From: Cyanophora paradoxa | Taxonomy: Eukaryota; Glaucocystophyceae; Cyanophorales; Cyanophoraceae | Assembly: GCA_004431415.1 (NCBI GenBank) | Contig: QPMI01000075.1 | Location: 1-64,000, forward strand | Length of the DNA stretch: 64,000 bases | Direction of reading: 5' to 3' | Part shown: in pieces, positions 42,370 through 53,985 of the stretch | How the letters are laid out: the number at the start of each line of letters is the position of its first letter | Position numbering within the stretch: position 1 is the stretch's first letter | Program-made: the position numbers and the translations under genes | Notes under the pieces: model-generated | The model's database searches: none | Seen by the model: only the letters and a program-made list of their open reading frames with translations | Told to the model about the DNA's origin: nothing

Positions 42370-45300
42370 GGGATAATCAGGCTCGACGGAGCTGGCCATG
42401 GAGGGACGAAGTAACGAGTCCGAAGAAGCGGACCGATGGTTGTGCGGCCCTGCATGACGCGGTCCAGCGCCTCCTGCACCACCCGCTCGCTCTGCGTGTC
42501 CAGCGCCGACGTCGCCTGCGGCGCGACGGTGAGCGGCGGGCGGGCGGGGGCGTCGAGCTTGTGCGAGGGATGGGGGTTGTTTTTAGGACCTCGTCGAGGA
42601 GGAGGATGCGGGGGTTCTTGACGAGCGCCCGCGCGATGGCGATCCGCTGCTTCTGGCCCCCCGAGAGCTGCGAGCCCCGCGTCCCCACGTACGTCTCGTA
42701 CTGCGCGGGCCGTCAGCTCGGCTCAACTTAGCTAAGCTTAGCTATTAAATTTAAAGCTAAGCTTAGCTTAGGACACCTTAGCTTAGCTTAGCTTAGCTAA
42801 GCTAAGCGTGGACCGGGCGGACTCCGGCGGGCAGGGGGGCGACTCCGGGCTGGCTGTCCTTTATCAACTCTGACCGTCCCGGGCCCGGGCGGCTGGCTCG
42901 GCTTAAATCCAAGCAAGCTTGGCATCGGGCGCACGCCGGCGCGGGGAGGGAGGCGACGAATTCGGGCTTAGTAGCTCGGCTCAGCCTGGCTTAAAGCTAA
43001 GCTAGGCTTGGCTCGGATGAACGCACGCCGGCGGGGAGGGAGGCGACTCCGGGCTGGCTGTCCTTTATCAACTCTTAACCGTCCCGGGCGGCTGGCTTAG
43101 CTTAAAGCTAGGCTTGGTTTGGCATCTTTAACGCACGCCGGCGGGGAGGGAGGCGACGAGGTCGCGGGCGCTGGCGTCCCGCGCCGCCCGCTCCGTAGGA
43201 TAGAAGCGAGGGATTTAGGTCCCTCGCGGGTGTGGCGGAGGCGCTAGGCGTGCTTCCGTTCAAGAAGCGGCGGCGTCCCCCGTCCCCCGGCGAAGAGCCG
43301 AGCCTAGCTGGGACGCGTCCCTCCCAACGCCAACGCGGGTCGTGGGCGTCGGCGTCCCGCGCCGCCCGCTCCACCTCCGCGTCCGTCGCCTCCGGCCGCC
43401 CGTACCGGATCTGGGCCCCGCAGGCGCTTGTAAGAGAGAGAGAAAGAAAGATAGTAGAAGGACTGTAATAGTTATTGTGTGAGAGCGGAAGGCGGGCGGA
43501 CGTTGTCGCGGATGGATGCGGCGAAGAGGACCGGCTCCTGGGAGACGATCCCGATCTGCCCTCCGGGGCTCATGGGATTAGGGGACGAACGTTCCCGTTG
43601 CCTGGGGGAGGGGCGGGCTCCCGCCCGCCCGCCCGGCCGGGGCTCATGGGATTAGGGGGGGGAACGTTCCCGTCGCTTGGGGGAGGGGCCGGGCGGGCGG
43701 GCGGCTCGCGGCCCTTGATTAGGGGAGGAACGCTCACCTGCCGCCTGAAGTGCTTGAGGTGCAGCGTCCTGTGCGCGCGCGCGCGCGAAAGCGACGCCTC
43801 AGCGGTGCCGGTACTGATGAACAGCGAGAGAGCAGAGGGCGCGCCTGAGGTCCCGCCCGTCGACGAGGATCGAGCCCTGCTCGGGGTCGTAGAAGCGCTG
43901 CGCCAGCTGGATCACCGTGCTCTGCAGGGCGCCTCAGAGGCGGGGGCGGGGGCGGGGGCGAGGGGGGGACGAGAGCCGCGCCTTGCCGCAGCCCGAGGGC
44001 CCGACGAGGGCGAGCGTCTTGCCGCTGGGGACGGCGAGGTCCAGGCCCCTGAGGACCGCCACGCCCGGCCGCGTCGGCTGAGGGCGGCGCGCCCGTCAAG
44101 AAGGAACGAAGGAAGTAAGGGACAAGCGCACGTAGCGGAAGTGGACGTTCTGGAGGGTGAGCTCGCCCCGCTCGACGGGCGCCTTTTCCCCCGCCTCGCT
44201 CTCCGAGTCGATGGGCGGCTGCCGAAGATTGAGACGAAGGGAGATCAAGATCAATATGGAGATTAAGCGGCCGTCCGTAAATTAAAGAAGCTTAAGCTCA
44301 CGAGAAGGGCGGGAGCGGGGGCGGCGGGCGGCAAGATTAAGATTAAAGATTAATACTAGTGGCCCGGCCGCGTTTTGGCGCGCCGGGGGTGCAAGGGGGG
44401 AATCGGGATGTAATGAAAGAGTAGTAGTGGCACGAACATGCACGGGGCAGATGTAGATCGACCCCGGCCCAGCGCGCGCGGCAGGTTGAAGTAGTAAAGA
44501 TAGACACAGATTATATATGATTGAAAAGAGTAGAAAAGGGCTGATATGCAGACGCTGCGATCTAACCGAATAAAGAAAAGCCTGAATGAAAGGCCAGATT
44601 CAGCGCACTGTATATGAAAGACTGGTCTGGAGCGGAAAAACGCTGCGCATCATTTGTGTTCGCGCGGCCTACCCCTAACCCTGAACAGCTGGCTAAAAGA
44701 TGATGGTGTTGTCTGCAGAGGGCTCGCCGTAAACATAGGCGATCCAGGCCTTCTGGAGCGGGTCGAGGCGGAAGTCGCCCATGGGGGTGAGCGGCAGCCA
44801 GCGGCGGCGGTCCTGAAGAGAGCCGTCTTGCGAGAGCATGATGAGGCGGCCCGCCGCTTCGAATTCGAGCGCCCGCAGAGCCACGCGGCTGGCGCGCTGC
44901 TCGCTCCCGCTGCGCATCTGGTAGACAAGGTCTTGAATTTCGATATCCGCGAGGCTGGCGTCACGGAGGCGGTTGAGGACTCCCATGTGGAGGTCCTCGA
45001 TCGAGGAAGCCGAAATCTACAGGAGACAGCTAGCTATAGGGAGAACTGGTTCCATGCAGAACCGCGGAAGGAATTCGAAGACCGGAATGAGAGAGAAGTT
45101 GGTTTCCAGGCTTCAAGTCGAGGAAAACTGGTCTTCGCTAGAACCGCGGAAGGAATTCGAAGATCGGAATGAGAGAGAAGTTGGTTTCCAGGCTTCAAGT
45201 CAAGGAAAACTGGTCTTCGCCCTCGAAATCCTTTTTTTGCATGGACGGCCGCAGCGACAAACACGTGTCGCTGCAACCGAATTTCGGCCCATTTTTTTCC

Positions 45301-47251
45301 CGCGTTGCAAACTGGACCTCGAAAACGGCCTCATAGAAGAAATTTTGGCTGAAGCGAGGGAACGGGAAGCAAGGGGGGAAGACCTTCGGTCTTCTTTCCC
45401 CCCTTGCAATTAAGATTAAGCTGCCGTCCCACGTTGAGAGAAATGAAGCTTAAAGCGAAGGCGAAGGGCGGGCTGGCCGGCTGGCTGGCGCCGGGGCGGG
45501 CTGTGACTGCCGCACGACGCGGTCGAAAGCAAAGATGAAGGCTAAGATTAAGCTTCAGATTAGGATTAAGATTAATGATTATATATATGCTTAGGATCGG
45601 CGCGAGAGGCGCGCGCACGAGGCGGTCGAGGAGGCCGAAGACGGTGGCGCAGGCGGCCGTGGCCTTGACGAGGTCGGGCGCCTGCGACTGCGACTGCCCC
45701 GCCCCCATCGCCTGCGCGCCGGCGCCCGCGCGCGCGCGCCGCGGTGAGTTAGAGAGCCGAGTTTCGGCGAGTTTTGGAGGGCGCGGCCCGCGCGCACCAT
45801 CATCTGCGGGCCGGGGGCGATCCGATCAGACCAAGCGAGCGAGCTCAAATTTAAAGCGCGCAAAGATCGCACCACGATCGCCATCATCGTCCGGATCATC
45901 TGCGCCGGCGGCGTCAGACGGACTTCAGCGGCGGCGGAGGAGGAGGAGGAGGAGGGCGCGGCGGACCATCATGAAGTCCATCTCCCCGTTCTTGATGAGG
46001 CACCCGCCGTACCTGAAGGAAGGAGGAGAAAGAGGCTCGGCTCGGCTCGGGATCGAAGAAGAGGAGGAGGGAGGGAGGGGGGCGGGCGGGGGTGGGCGGA
46101 GCCGGGGGCGGGGGCGGGGCGCGAGCGAGCGCGCGCACCAGAAGATGAAGCCCTGGGCCGCGAAGTTGCAGAACTGCGAGAGGCCTGCAGCGGAGCCCGT
46201 GGGCCGGCGCGCGCGAAGCCGAAATCAGCCCCCCGAAGACGCTTATATAACGTGCTTATATATTACGCCTGCGCTTATTTATATATTTGCTGGAGCCGCT
46301 ATCACGCCGCCCGCGCACCGAAGCTGCAGCCGGAGACGTGCGCCTTCTTCTCGCCCGTCCGCTGCGGCCCGGCGAGGAGGCCGTCGTACGCGCCCAGCAG
46401 CCGCTGCTCGCTCGTGAAGCTGCCGAGGCCGGGGGGTTCAGAATCATTGGAGGAGGTTCAGAATCTTCGGAGAGAGGCAGCGGCAATCTTCGGCGGCGTC
46501 TCCGGCCGCGGACGCCCCGCCCCGCCCCGCCCCGCCCTGGATCGGGTCGGGTCGGACCTGGCGACGGTGCGGACGTTGGCAACGGTGTCCCCCGCGAGCT
46601 TCCCCGCCTGCGCCGCGCCCCGCCCCGGCCGTCAGCTTTCGCGGCTTCGCTGCTGCGCCGCGACACGTATATGCATGCGCGCCTGCTCGTAGGTGTCGCG
46701 GTCGGCGCCGAAGCCCTTCATGAACTGGACCCGCACGACCTCCCCGACGGCGAACGCCGGCGCTGCCCGCCCGCGCCTCAGGGCGCGCGCAGTGGAGCGC
46801 GGCGAAGCTTAAGCGGGCCGGGCACCGACGGCGAGGGTGACGAGGGCGAGCTTCCAGCCGGAGACGAACGCGATGACGAGGCCGCAGGTCACGGTCGCGA
46901 TCAGCTCGCACGTCGAGCCCAGCTGCGCTCGGCGGGTCAGCACCGGAAGGGAAAAGGGGCGGAGTTCGAAGGGCGGGGGCGGACGCGGGCGGTGGTGGCG
47001 CCCTGCACGAGCGACGCGTCCGTCTGCAGGTTCGTCGTCACCTGCGCAGGCGTCCGGTCCGCACTTAGGAGACGAAGAGGAGGAAGCAGAGTCCGACCGC
47101 GCGGAGCTTAAGCTATTAGCCGTAAGCTATTAGCCGTACGCTACAAGCCATAAGCTATAACCATAAGCTACAAGCTTAGCTTCTCCGAGGCTCGCCTAGC
47201 ACTAAGAGGAAGAAGAAGGGTCCCGCCGAGTGGAATCGGTGTGTGGGGGGT

Positions 47252-47282
<31 letters not shown>

Positions 47283-50200
47283 CGAGTGGAATCGGGCGGG
47301 CGGGCGAGGCGCACGACGCGGGCCGAGTTCTTCTCCTCGTCGAACCAGGCGATCTCCTGCCGCAGAATGGACCTGCGGGGCCTCAGACAAGCAAGCAAAC
47401 AAACGGATCAAATCAGAGAAGCGAAGGCACCGGAACGTGCCGAGGCGGAGCCGGTACGTCAGGTCCTCCCCCACGATTCCGAAGCACGCGATCTGAGGCG
47501 GAGCCCGCGGCCTCAGAGGAGCAGAAGAGGGGGGCAGAGGAAGAGGGCGGGCCTTGGCGAGGACGAAGGCGAAGATGGCGCCGCCGAGGGCCACGAACAT
47601 GAGGGACCAGAAACGCGCCTCGCGCTCCACGTCCGCGCTCCACGGCCTAGAAATAGAACGGATCAAATGAATTCGCACACACCGAGACAATACGGCTAAG
47701 GATGGAACTGAGGTGTCCGTAAAGTGTCAAGTCGAGAGATGAGTCTACTGGTTACGCCGTGTAGGGAACCTATCAGCCATCGGACAGGGTGGAGCTAATC
47801 GGCCTAAAAATAGAATGGGGGGGGGGGGAGGGGGGGGGGGGGGGGGCCTAAAGAAGTCAGCGCTCCACGGCCTAAAGGCCTAAAGGCCGAAAGGCTCCAC
47901 GGCCTAAAGAAGTGAGGAGAGGGGGGGTGGGGGGGGTGGGCAGCACTTATAGAATGGGGATGGGTGGAAGGGGCCTAAAGGCCTAAAGGCCTAAAGGCCT
48001 AAAGAAGGGAAATAGATTAGCTCCACGTCCGCGCTCCACGGCCTAAAGAAGTGACGAGAGGGAAGGCGGGGGGTGGTGGGGGGAGGGGGGGGGGGAGGTG
48101 GGAGGAGGGGGGGGGGGAGGAGGGGTAAGCACTTGTAGAAGACGGCGAGGATCTCCGAGAAGATGACGGACCAGATGGGGAAGACGCAGCCGCCGCCCAG
48201 CGCCCCCAGCGCGCCTGCTCGCCCCCGCGTCAGACTTTTGGCGGCCGGAGGAGGAGAAGGAAGGAGGCGGACCGAGGAGGAGGAGCCACCACTTGCCGGA
48301 GACGATCTTCATGACGCGGCCTGCGCGGGCGCGCGCGCACGGGTCGCGAAGGTCGGACGGGGTTGGGGAGAAGGGAGGGGAGGGGGGGGGGGTTGGGGGG
48401 GAGGGGGGGGAGGGGGAGGGGGGGGGGTTGGATGCTGAGGCTGCGCACCCCAGGGGACGGGCACCGAGAACTCCTTGGCCTTCTTCCCCTTGTCCTTGTT
48501 CTTCTTGCCGCCGTTCGCCTCCGCGTCTGCACACACTCAAACTCGTAAGTAGTCGTTCGTGGGCGGCGAGCGCGGGCGGGGGGTAGCGCGGGCACCGTCC
48601 CCCAGCTGGACCGGGGCGCCCTCCTGCACCTCCAGAGATCCCTTCAGCTGCGCCTGGCGGGGCGCAGCTCTTAGGGCGGCGTGGCGGACGAGCGCGGAGC
48701 GGGGCCGGCACACACCGGCTGCTGAGCGGGGGAGAGGGTCGCGGCCTGAGGGCGCGAGGCGGTCGATCCGTGCAAGGCGTGCGAGCAGGGCGGATCTCGG
48801 GCGCACGGCAGGGGCGGGCAGGGGCGCGTCGGGGTCGCCGCCCGCTCCCCCCGCCGCCGCACCCATCGCCTGCGAGATCTAGAGCTCAGCGCGCGGCGGC
48901 GAAGCGAAGCTCGCAGCGAGGAGCGGTGGTCGGACCTGCGCGTCGCGCTCCTCGTCTTGCTTGGTGGACTGCCCGCCAAAAATAAGATAGAGGGAGAGAG
49001 AGTTAGATAGAGGACGGTCGCATTAGATAGAGTTAGATAGATAGTTAAATAGAGGACCTGGGCCTGGACGAGCCCGTGGTAGAGGCCGCCGCGGGCCATC
49101 AGCGACTCGTGCGTGCCCTCCTCCGCCACCCGCTGCGGCCCCCAGCTCAGCTCGGCCCGGCCCGGCTTGGACGCCGCCCCCGCCCTCACCCCCTCATTGA
49201 AGACATAGATCCTGTCGGCCTTCTGGATCGTCGAGAGGCGGTGCGCGATCACTGGCGGGGATCCGGCGGTTAGGCTGGGGGAGCTCGGGAAGGAAGGAAA
49301 GGAAGCGCACCGAGGGTGGTGCGGCCCCTCATGAGGCGGTCGAGGGCCTCCTGCACCACCCGCTCGCTCTGCGTGTCCAGCGCCGACGTGGCCTGCGAGC
49401 GATCCATTCCGTGAGCGGGTGCATCGAGCTTGTGTGAGGGAGGGGGGCTATTCTTAGGACCTCGTCGAGGAGGAGGATGCGGGGGTTCTTGATCAGCGCC
49501 CGCGCGATCGCGATCCGCTGCTTCTGCCCCCCCGAGAGCTGCGAGCCTGCCGGGGGAGTGAGCGAGCGGGCAAGGGGCGAGGGGCGAGGCGCGGACGAGC
49601 ATGCAGCTGCGGGTGCGGCGAGGGCGGCGCCGGCGAAGCGCACCGATGTCGCCGACGTAGGTGTCGTAGCCCTTAGGCATCTTCGAGATGAAGTCGTGCG
49701 CGTTCGAGGCCTGCGGGGCGCGGCATCGGCGTCGGCATTGGCGCCGCGCCGCGCCCGCTCCGCAGCGCACCTTGCAGGCCGCGACGATGTCGTCCATCGT
49801 GGCGTCCTCCTTGCCCATCTGCCGCACCGCCGCCGCCGCGTGAGAGGGGGCTCGCTGAGAGAGAGAGGGGGGCCGGCTTCGGCTCCGCCGACCCGAATGT
49901 TCTCGGCAATCGAAGTGGCGAAGAGCACGGGCTCCTGCGCCAGCCATCCGACCCGTCAGAGGGAAAGAAGGAAAGAAGCCCGAGGGCGGGGGCGGGGGCC
50001 CAGGGCGGCTAGGCCTAGGACGGCCCCCAGGCCTAGGAAGGCCCCGGCCCAGGCCTAGGCCCGGGACTGGGGCGGCTAGGCCTAGGAGGGCGACCCCCAG
50101 GCGGCTCGCACGTGTACGTCAGCCGCTTATGGCCTAGGCCTAGGCCTAGGCCCGGGACTGGGGCGGCCCGCGCGCGCGCCTGGCCGACGAGGCCGATCTG

Positions 50201-53200
50201 GGAGCGCCACCAGCGGACGCTGAGGCCGCGCAGGTCCCTCCCGTCCACCGTCACCGCCCCCGCCTGCCAGCGGATAGAGGATGAGGAGCAGGCGCGTGGA
50301 GGGAGAGAGGGAGAGGGAGAGAGGCGGCACCGCCGGGTCGTAGTACCGGAGGAGGAGCTGCATGCACGTGCTCTGCAAAGGCCGCGTCCCTCAGAGGGCT
50401 CGCAGAGCGGTAGCCTAAGGTGGCTTAGGTGTGGCGGTAGAGTTAAGATCTGCCCTGTCGGGCAAGACTTGCTTGCACTGGGTGTCCTCTAGAGGGCCCG
50501 CGGGGCGGAGCAGAGCTAGCGAGGCGGGGCGATGCGTGGAGGGAGGAGGGGGCGGGCACCTTCCCGCAGCCGGAGTGGCCGACGAGGGCGACGGTCTCGC
50601 CCCTCCGGACGGAGAGGGAGGCCCCCCGCAGCACGGGCACCTCCGCCCGCGTCGGCTGCGCGCCGCCCTTCGAATTCAGACAGAGCAGACGGACGGACCA
50701 GAGCCTCGGGCGCACGTAGGCGAACTCGACGCCGCTGAAGTCGATGTCGCCCTGCGCAGAGCCGAATTCGAATCGGGGGAAGGCCGCGGCAATCGGTTCG
50801 GATTCCAAGTTTCGCTATCCAAAAGTCTAAGATTCCTCTAAGATTAAGGAGATATATAGAAGAGAGGGGGGAGCGCACGGAGAGGGACGGCAGGGTCTCC
50901 CCGCTCGGCTCGAAGACGTCGATCCTGCGCACGAAGTCAGTCGGCTCGGCGGGCCCCTCAGAAAGCAAAAGCAAACAGAACAGCGAGCTCGAGCGGGGCG
51001 CGCACGCGGACTTGCGGTCGCAGATGGCCCAGACGGAGAACGCCGCCCCGCGGCCGTCCGCGATGACGGGGAAGTGCGGGCTCGCCTGCCTGCGCCCACG
51101 CCCGCCGCTCAGCTCAAGGAGGCTTCGAGGCCGAGAGGCCTCCTAGAGGCCTCCTCCTAGAGGCTAGGGCTTGTGATCGGAATTTGATCTCGGGTCGTTG
51201 TTGCTGTTGCTGCGCACCCGATGCCGAAGGAGCCCATGATGATCGCGAAGAAGACGGTCATAATGTCGCCGCCGGTGTAGACCTGCCCCCGCGCCGGGTT
51301 GTAGACCTGTTGTTGTGGAATTAGAGCGAATCCGGACGGAGAAGAGCGGAGGAGGAGTAGAAGGGCGCGCGTTGTTGTGGATGAGCCAGGAGCCGAACCA
51401 GAAGGCCAGGGCGTAGGAGCAGAACATGGTCTGGTACCCCTTTTCAGATGTACAGCGGAGGCTAAAAATAGAGCAGGGAGTACCAGCATCATAAAGCCGA
51501 CCGACATGCCGGCACCGAACCTGCGGTCGGGCTCAACGGGTACGATAACCTCCGCGAAAGATACCGCGTACCCCTTCTTCATGCCGAAGCGCCGGGCCTC
51601 CTGCAGGTTGTCGCGGTACCGTTGCTGTTGCCCCTTCCGCTCAGCAGAGCAAGGGCAGGAAGGGGGGGGGGGTACAAGGACCTGCTCCTTTTCCTCGCCC
51701 GTGTACGAAACAACAGTCCTTATGCTCGTTACAACCTGACCGGGTACGTCACGCGAGGAAGGTCAGCGGGAGGGGGGTACGCTCGCCTCGTCGGCCACAT
51801 CGCCGGCCTTCGCGTACGCTTCCTGCCCGCTCTGGCTCGCCTGTGTCTGCCGAGGGGCTCAAGGGGTGCAGGAGCGGATCGGAGGGGGGTACCCACGCAC
51901 GATGAACTTCGTCGTCATGGCCCCACAGACCCCCAAGATCGGCATGAACTGCGGGGGTACGCGATCGAAAGGGGTACGTGATCTCGAGATGCGCGGAACT
52001 CGTACCCCCATGATCAGGAGGGCGAGGTGCCACCCCTTCGCGAATCCCACCGCCATGCCGGCTGCGCAGGCAGCGCATAAGCCGCGCAATCGGGCACCCC
52101 GGCAGGGGTAACGCGCCGATGAAGGTCGCCAGATTGTGTATCACGCTCCCAACCTTCTCGCCGATGCTACGTACACGGGGGTGAATCATCGGGTTGCTCC
52201 TTCCAATGATTCAGACCGGGGGGAGGGGGAAAAGGAGAAGGCGCACGCGTCCTGGATGAGCTTGACGTCGGCGTTGATCCGCGAGGAAAGCTCTCCCGGC
52301 TTGTGCGTGTCGAACCAGGCGACCTGGGGGTACGGTGATCCGGGAAGGGCCGAGCGGTGCGCTGGTCTCGCGCGCCTCCTGGCGCAGCATCGACTTGAGC
52401 AGCGCTGTCCGGATGCGGCGGCATTGCCGCTCCGAGTTGATCATCCACATACCCGTCTCCAGCCTGCGTACCCCCCCCCCCCCGAGCTTCAGGAGGGTAC
52501 GGCGATCCGATTTGAAGAAATGGGGTACTGCACCAGGAGGCGAAGAAAAGGCCGACGCCGACGAGGACGTAGACCTGGGTGGTGTTGAACGGGCCAGCAG
52601 CGTACCCCCCGGATCGGACGGACCTGGGCGTAGAACGAGACCTGAAGCGGGGACCGCGGGTCAGCGGGGCGGGGCGGACGGGTAGCCACGCTGGGGCGCC
52701 GCACGTGGGCTTCGATGTCCGCGCTGTTCAGGCTCTGCGTGCGCAAGGGGTCAGCAGCGGCCGCGCGGACGCGCGGCGGCACGCCGTACGTTCAACATCT
52801 CTCCCTGCACGGCGGAAGCGATCAGCGGCGCGGGACGGCGGAGCGGCGGCGGGCGCGGACAAAGATGATGGTGAGGGCGGGGAGGGCGGCGCCGTTGACC
52901 AGGGCGCCGATCGTCCCCAGCAGCATGATCAGCTTGTCCGTCGGCGTTGCGAAGCGGAACAAAAGCGATGAGAACGGGACCTGCGCGGGCGCCTCAGGAA
53001 CACGGAGGCGAGCACTAGCTAGCACGCAGCAGCGCCGCACCATCTTATCAGGATCGGGCTTCTTCTTCTTCCCCGTGCCGTCAACGTCTGCCGCCTTTCC
53101 GGCGTCTCCCTTCTGGTCGCCGCCTCCCTTCTCTGTATGCACGATCGTCATACGTATGCATGATCATGCACGTACGCGCGGACGTCCGGCGTCCACGCGG

Positions 53201-53358
53201 TGCCGGCGGCGCGCACCGTTCAACTGGGGCATGGGCTCGACATACTCCACGCCGAGCGGCGGCGCGGGGGAATCCCGCAGCTGGAATTTTTGCGCCACAT
53301 GCGTCGAGCTCGGACGGAGATGCACGGACGGATCGGCCAAGATCGCCGGCTTCTCCAT
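41914..53358 (-). CDS. Full ABCB/P-glycoprotein-type ABC transporter, >20 exons
   Basis: The gene has the layout TMD1-NBD1-TMD2-NBD2. ATG at 53358 ([14 protein letters not shown]...) is spliced to [13 protein letters not shown] and then [20 protein letters not shown] (TM1). ICD motif: [20 protein letters not shown] (about 52330-52270). NBD1: [15 protein letters not shown], Walker A GHSGCGK (about 50600-50575), [31 protein letters not shown] (about 49545-49500), [30 protein letters not shown]2: [51 protein letters not shown]2: GPSGCGK (about 44005-43985), [37 protein letters not shown] (about 42670-42620), [29 protein letters not shown]. The tail [15 protein letters not shown] ends at the stop at 41914, though the last intron is ambiguous. 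All catalytic motifs appear intact, so it should be an ATP-driven exporter of hydrophobic compounds or lipids in a membrane; the substrate is unknown. Introns carry G-runs, tandem repeats and a nested ORF. Confidence 0.88.
42325..42369. repeat. Long poly(G) tract in an ABC intron
   Basis: The tract comprises ggggggg-tt-gggg followed by about 30 uninterrupted G (+ strand). Similar tracts lie in introns at 47247-47282, 47816-47846 and 48080-48120. They are G-quadruplex-capable and error-prone to sequence. Confidence 0.85.
42717..43145. repeat. TTAGCTAAGC-type and direct repeats in an ABC intron
   Basis: Runs of 'agcttagctaagc' permutations at 42717-42810 can form hairpins. They are followed by two near-identical direct copies of a segment containing 'gactccgggctggctgtcct' (about 42838 and 43047) and three of 'cggcg(cg)gggagggaggcga' (about 42930, 43030, 43138). 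Confidence 0.75.
44256..45475 (-). other. Segment nested in an ABC intron, flanked by direct repeats, with an unknown ORF
   Basis: Two diverged copies of a ~60-bp sequence ('gattaagc(g/t)gccgtcc', then 'gaagctta', then 'gaagggcggg') bracket this segment at about 44258 and 45416, same orientation. On -, after a CTGTAG acceptor near 45020, an open frame reads [20 protein letters not shown], then [20 protein letters not shown] and [20 protein letters not shown], ending at 44698. It has a normal, non-repetitive composition unlike its surroundings and does not belong to the ABC protein. An 82-bp tandem repeat lies at 45056-45235. I do not recognise the protein. It could be a terminal exon of a nested gene or a fragment of an inserted element. 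Confidence 0.45.
45056..45235 (-). repeat. 82-bp tandem repeat, about 2.2 copies
   Basis: The unit contains 'accgcggaaggaattcgaag', at 45061 and again at 45143. It lies in the intron segment described above. Confidence 0.8.
47668..47798 (+). repeat. Dispersed ~135-bp repeat, copy 2
   Basis: It shares both ends with 35868-35998 (tgaattcgcacacaccgaga ... cggacagggtggagcta). Here it sits inside an intron of the ABC gene, between exons for TMD2. Confidence 0.65.
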
Positions 53359-53985
53359 AGTCGCTGATCTGCCAGGCTGGACGTACACACCGCGGCCGGC
53401 CGCTGCCGCAGTGCTCTCCTTGGCTTCAGTTGCTGAGTAGCTACCGGAAGTACTAGAGGCTGAGCTGCTTGAAGCTGCTTCGAGCTTCCAAGCTAACGCA
53501 ATCTGCTAGCGCTGCTCTCAGTGACTCGTGACGTGCTGTTGGGTACGTACGTATACGCTGTTGGGTACGCTACCCAGGCTAACTCAGCTCCAGGACTCCA
53601 TAAAGCCCCCGCCCTGGTACCGAACCCGCATGCGCACGCGGATCGTTCGACGGCATTTTCTCGGCTAGCAGCGACCTGCCGCAGTGGGAGGCGAGAGAGG
53701 GCTGTTCGCCGCAGTGTTCGGTAGCTTCGGGGGAGCTTTACCGACGATTCAAGGGAGGGGCGTCCGACGGTCGACAAATCATCACCCTTTCGTCGGCTGA
53801 AGAGTGTCGTGGCGTGTTCGTCTCTAGCTACGCCTCCGTCGAGTTCGACTCCGCGAGCGCGGTCGAGCCGCGGCAGTGGTGTTCGGCGGCATTAGGTGAC
53901 CCGGGCGAACTCGAGCTCGAGGACGCCATCGCCGCTCGTTCCGCAGCTGCAGCCGACGGTCAGCTCCTCTTGACGGCGCTGCGGG
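53359..53985. promoter_or_regulatory. Divergent intergenic region between ABC and LRR-SAM-TIR genes
   Basis: About 0.63 kb separates two oppositely directed start codons, so both promoters must lie here or within 5' UTRs. I see a run of 'gctgcttgaagctgcttcgagcttc' type repeats near 53460-53490 and 'gggtacg' repeats near 53540-53570. No TATA box stands out. Confidence 0.4.
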
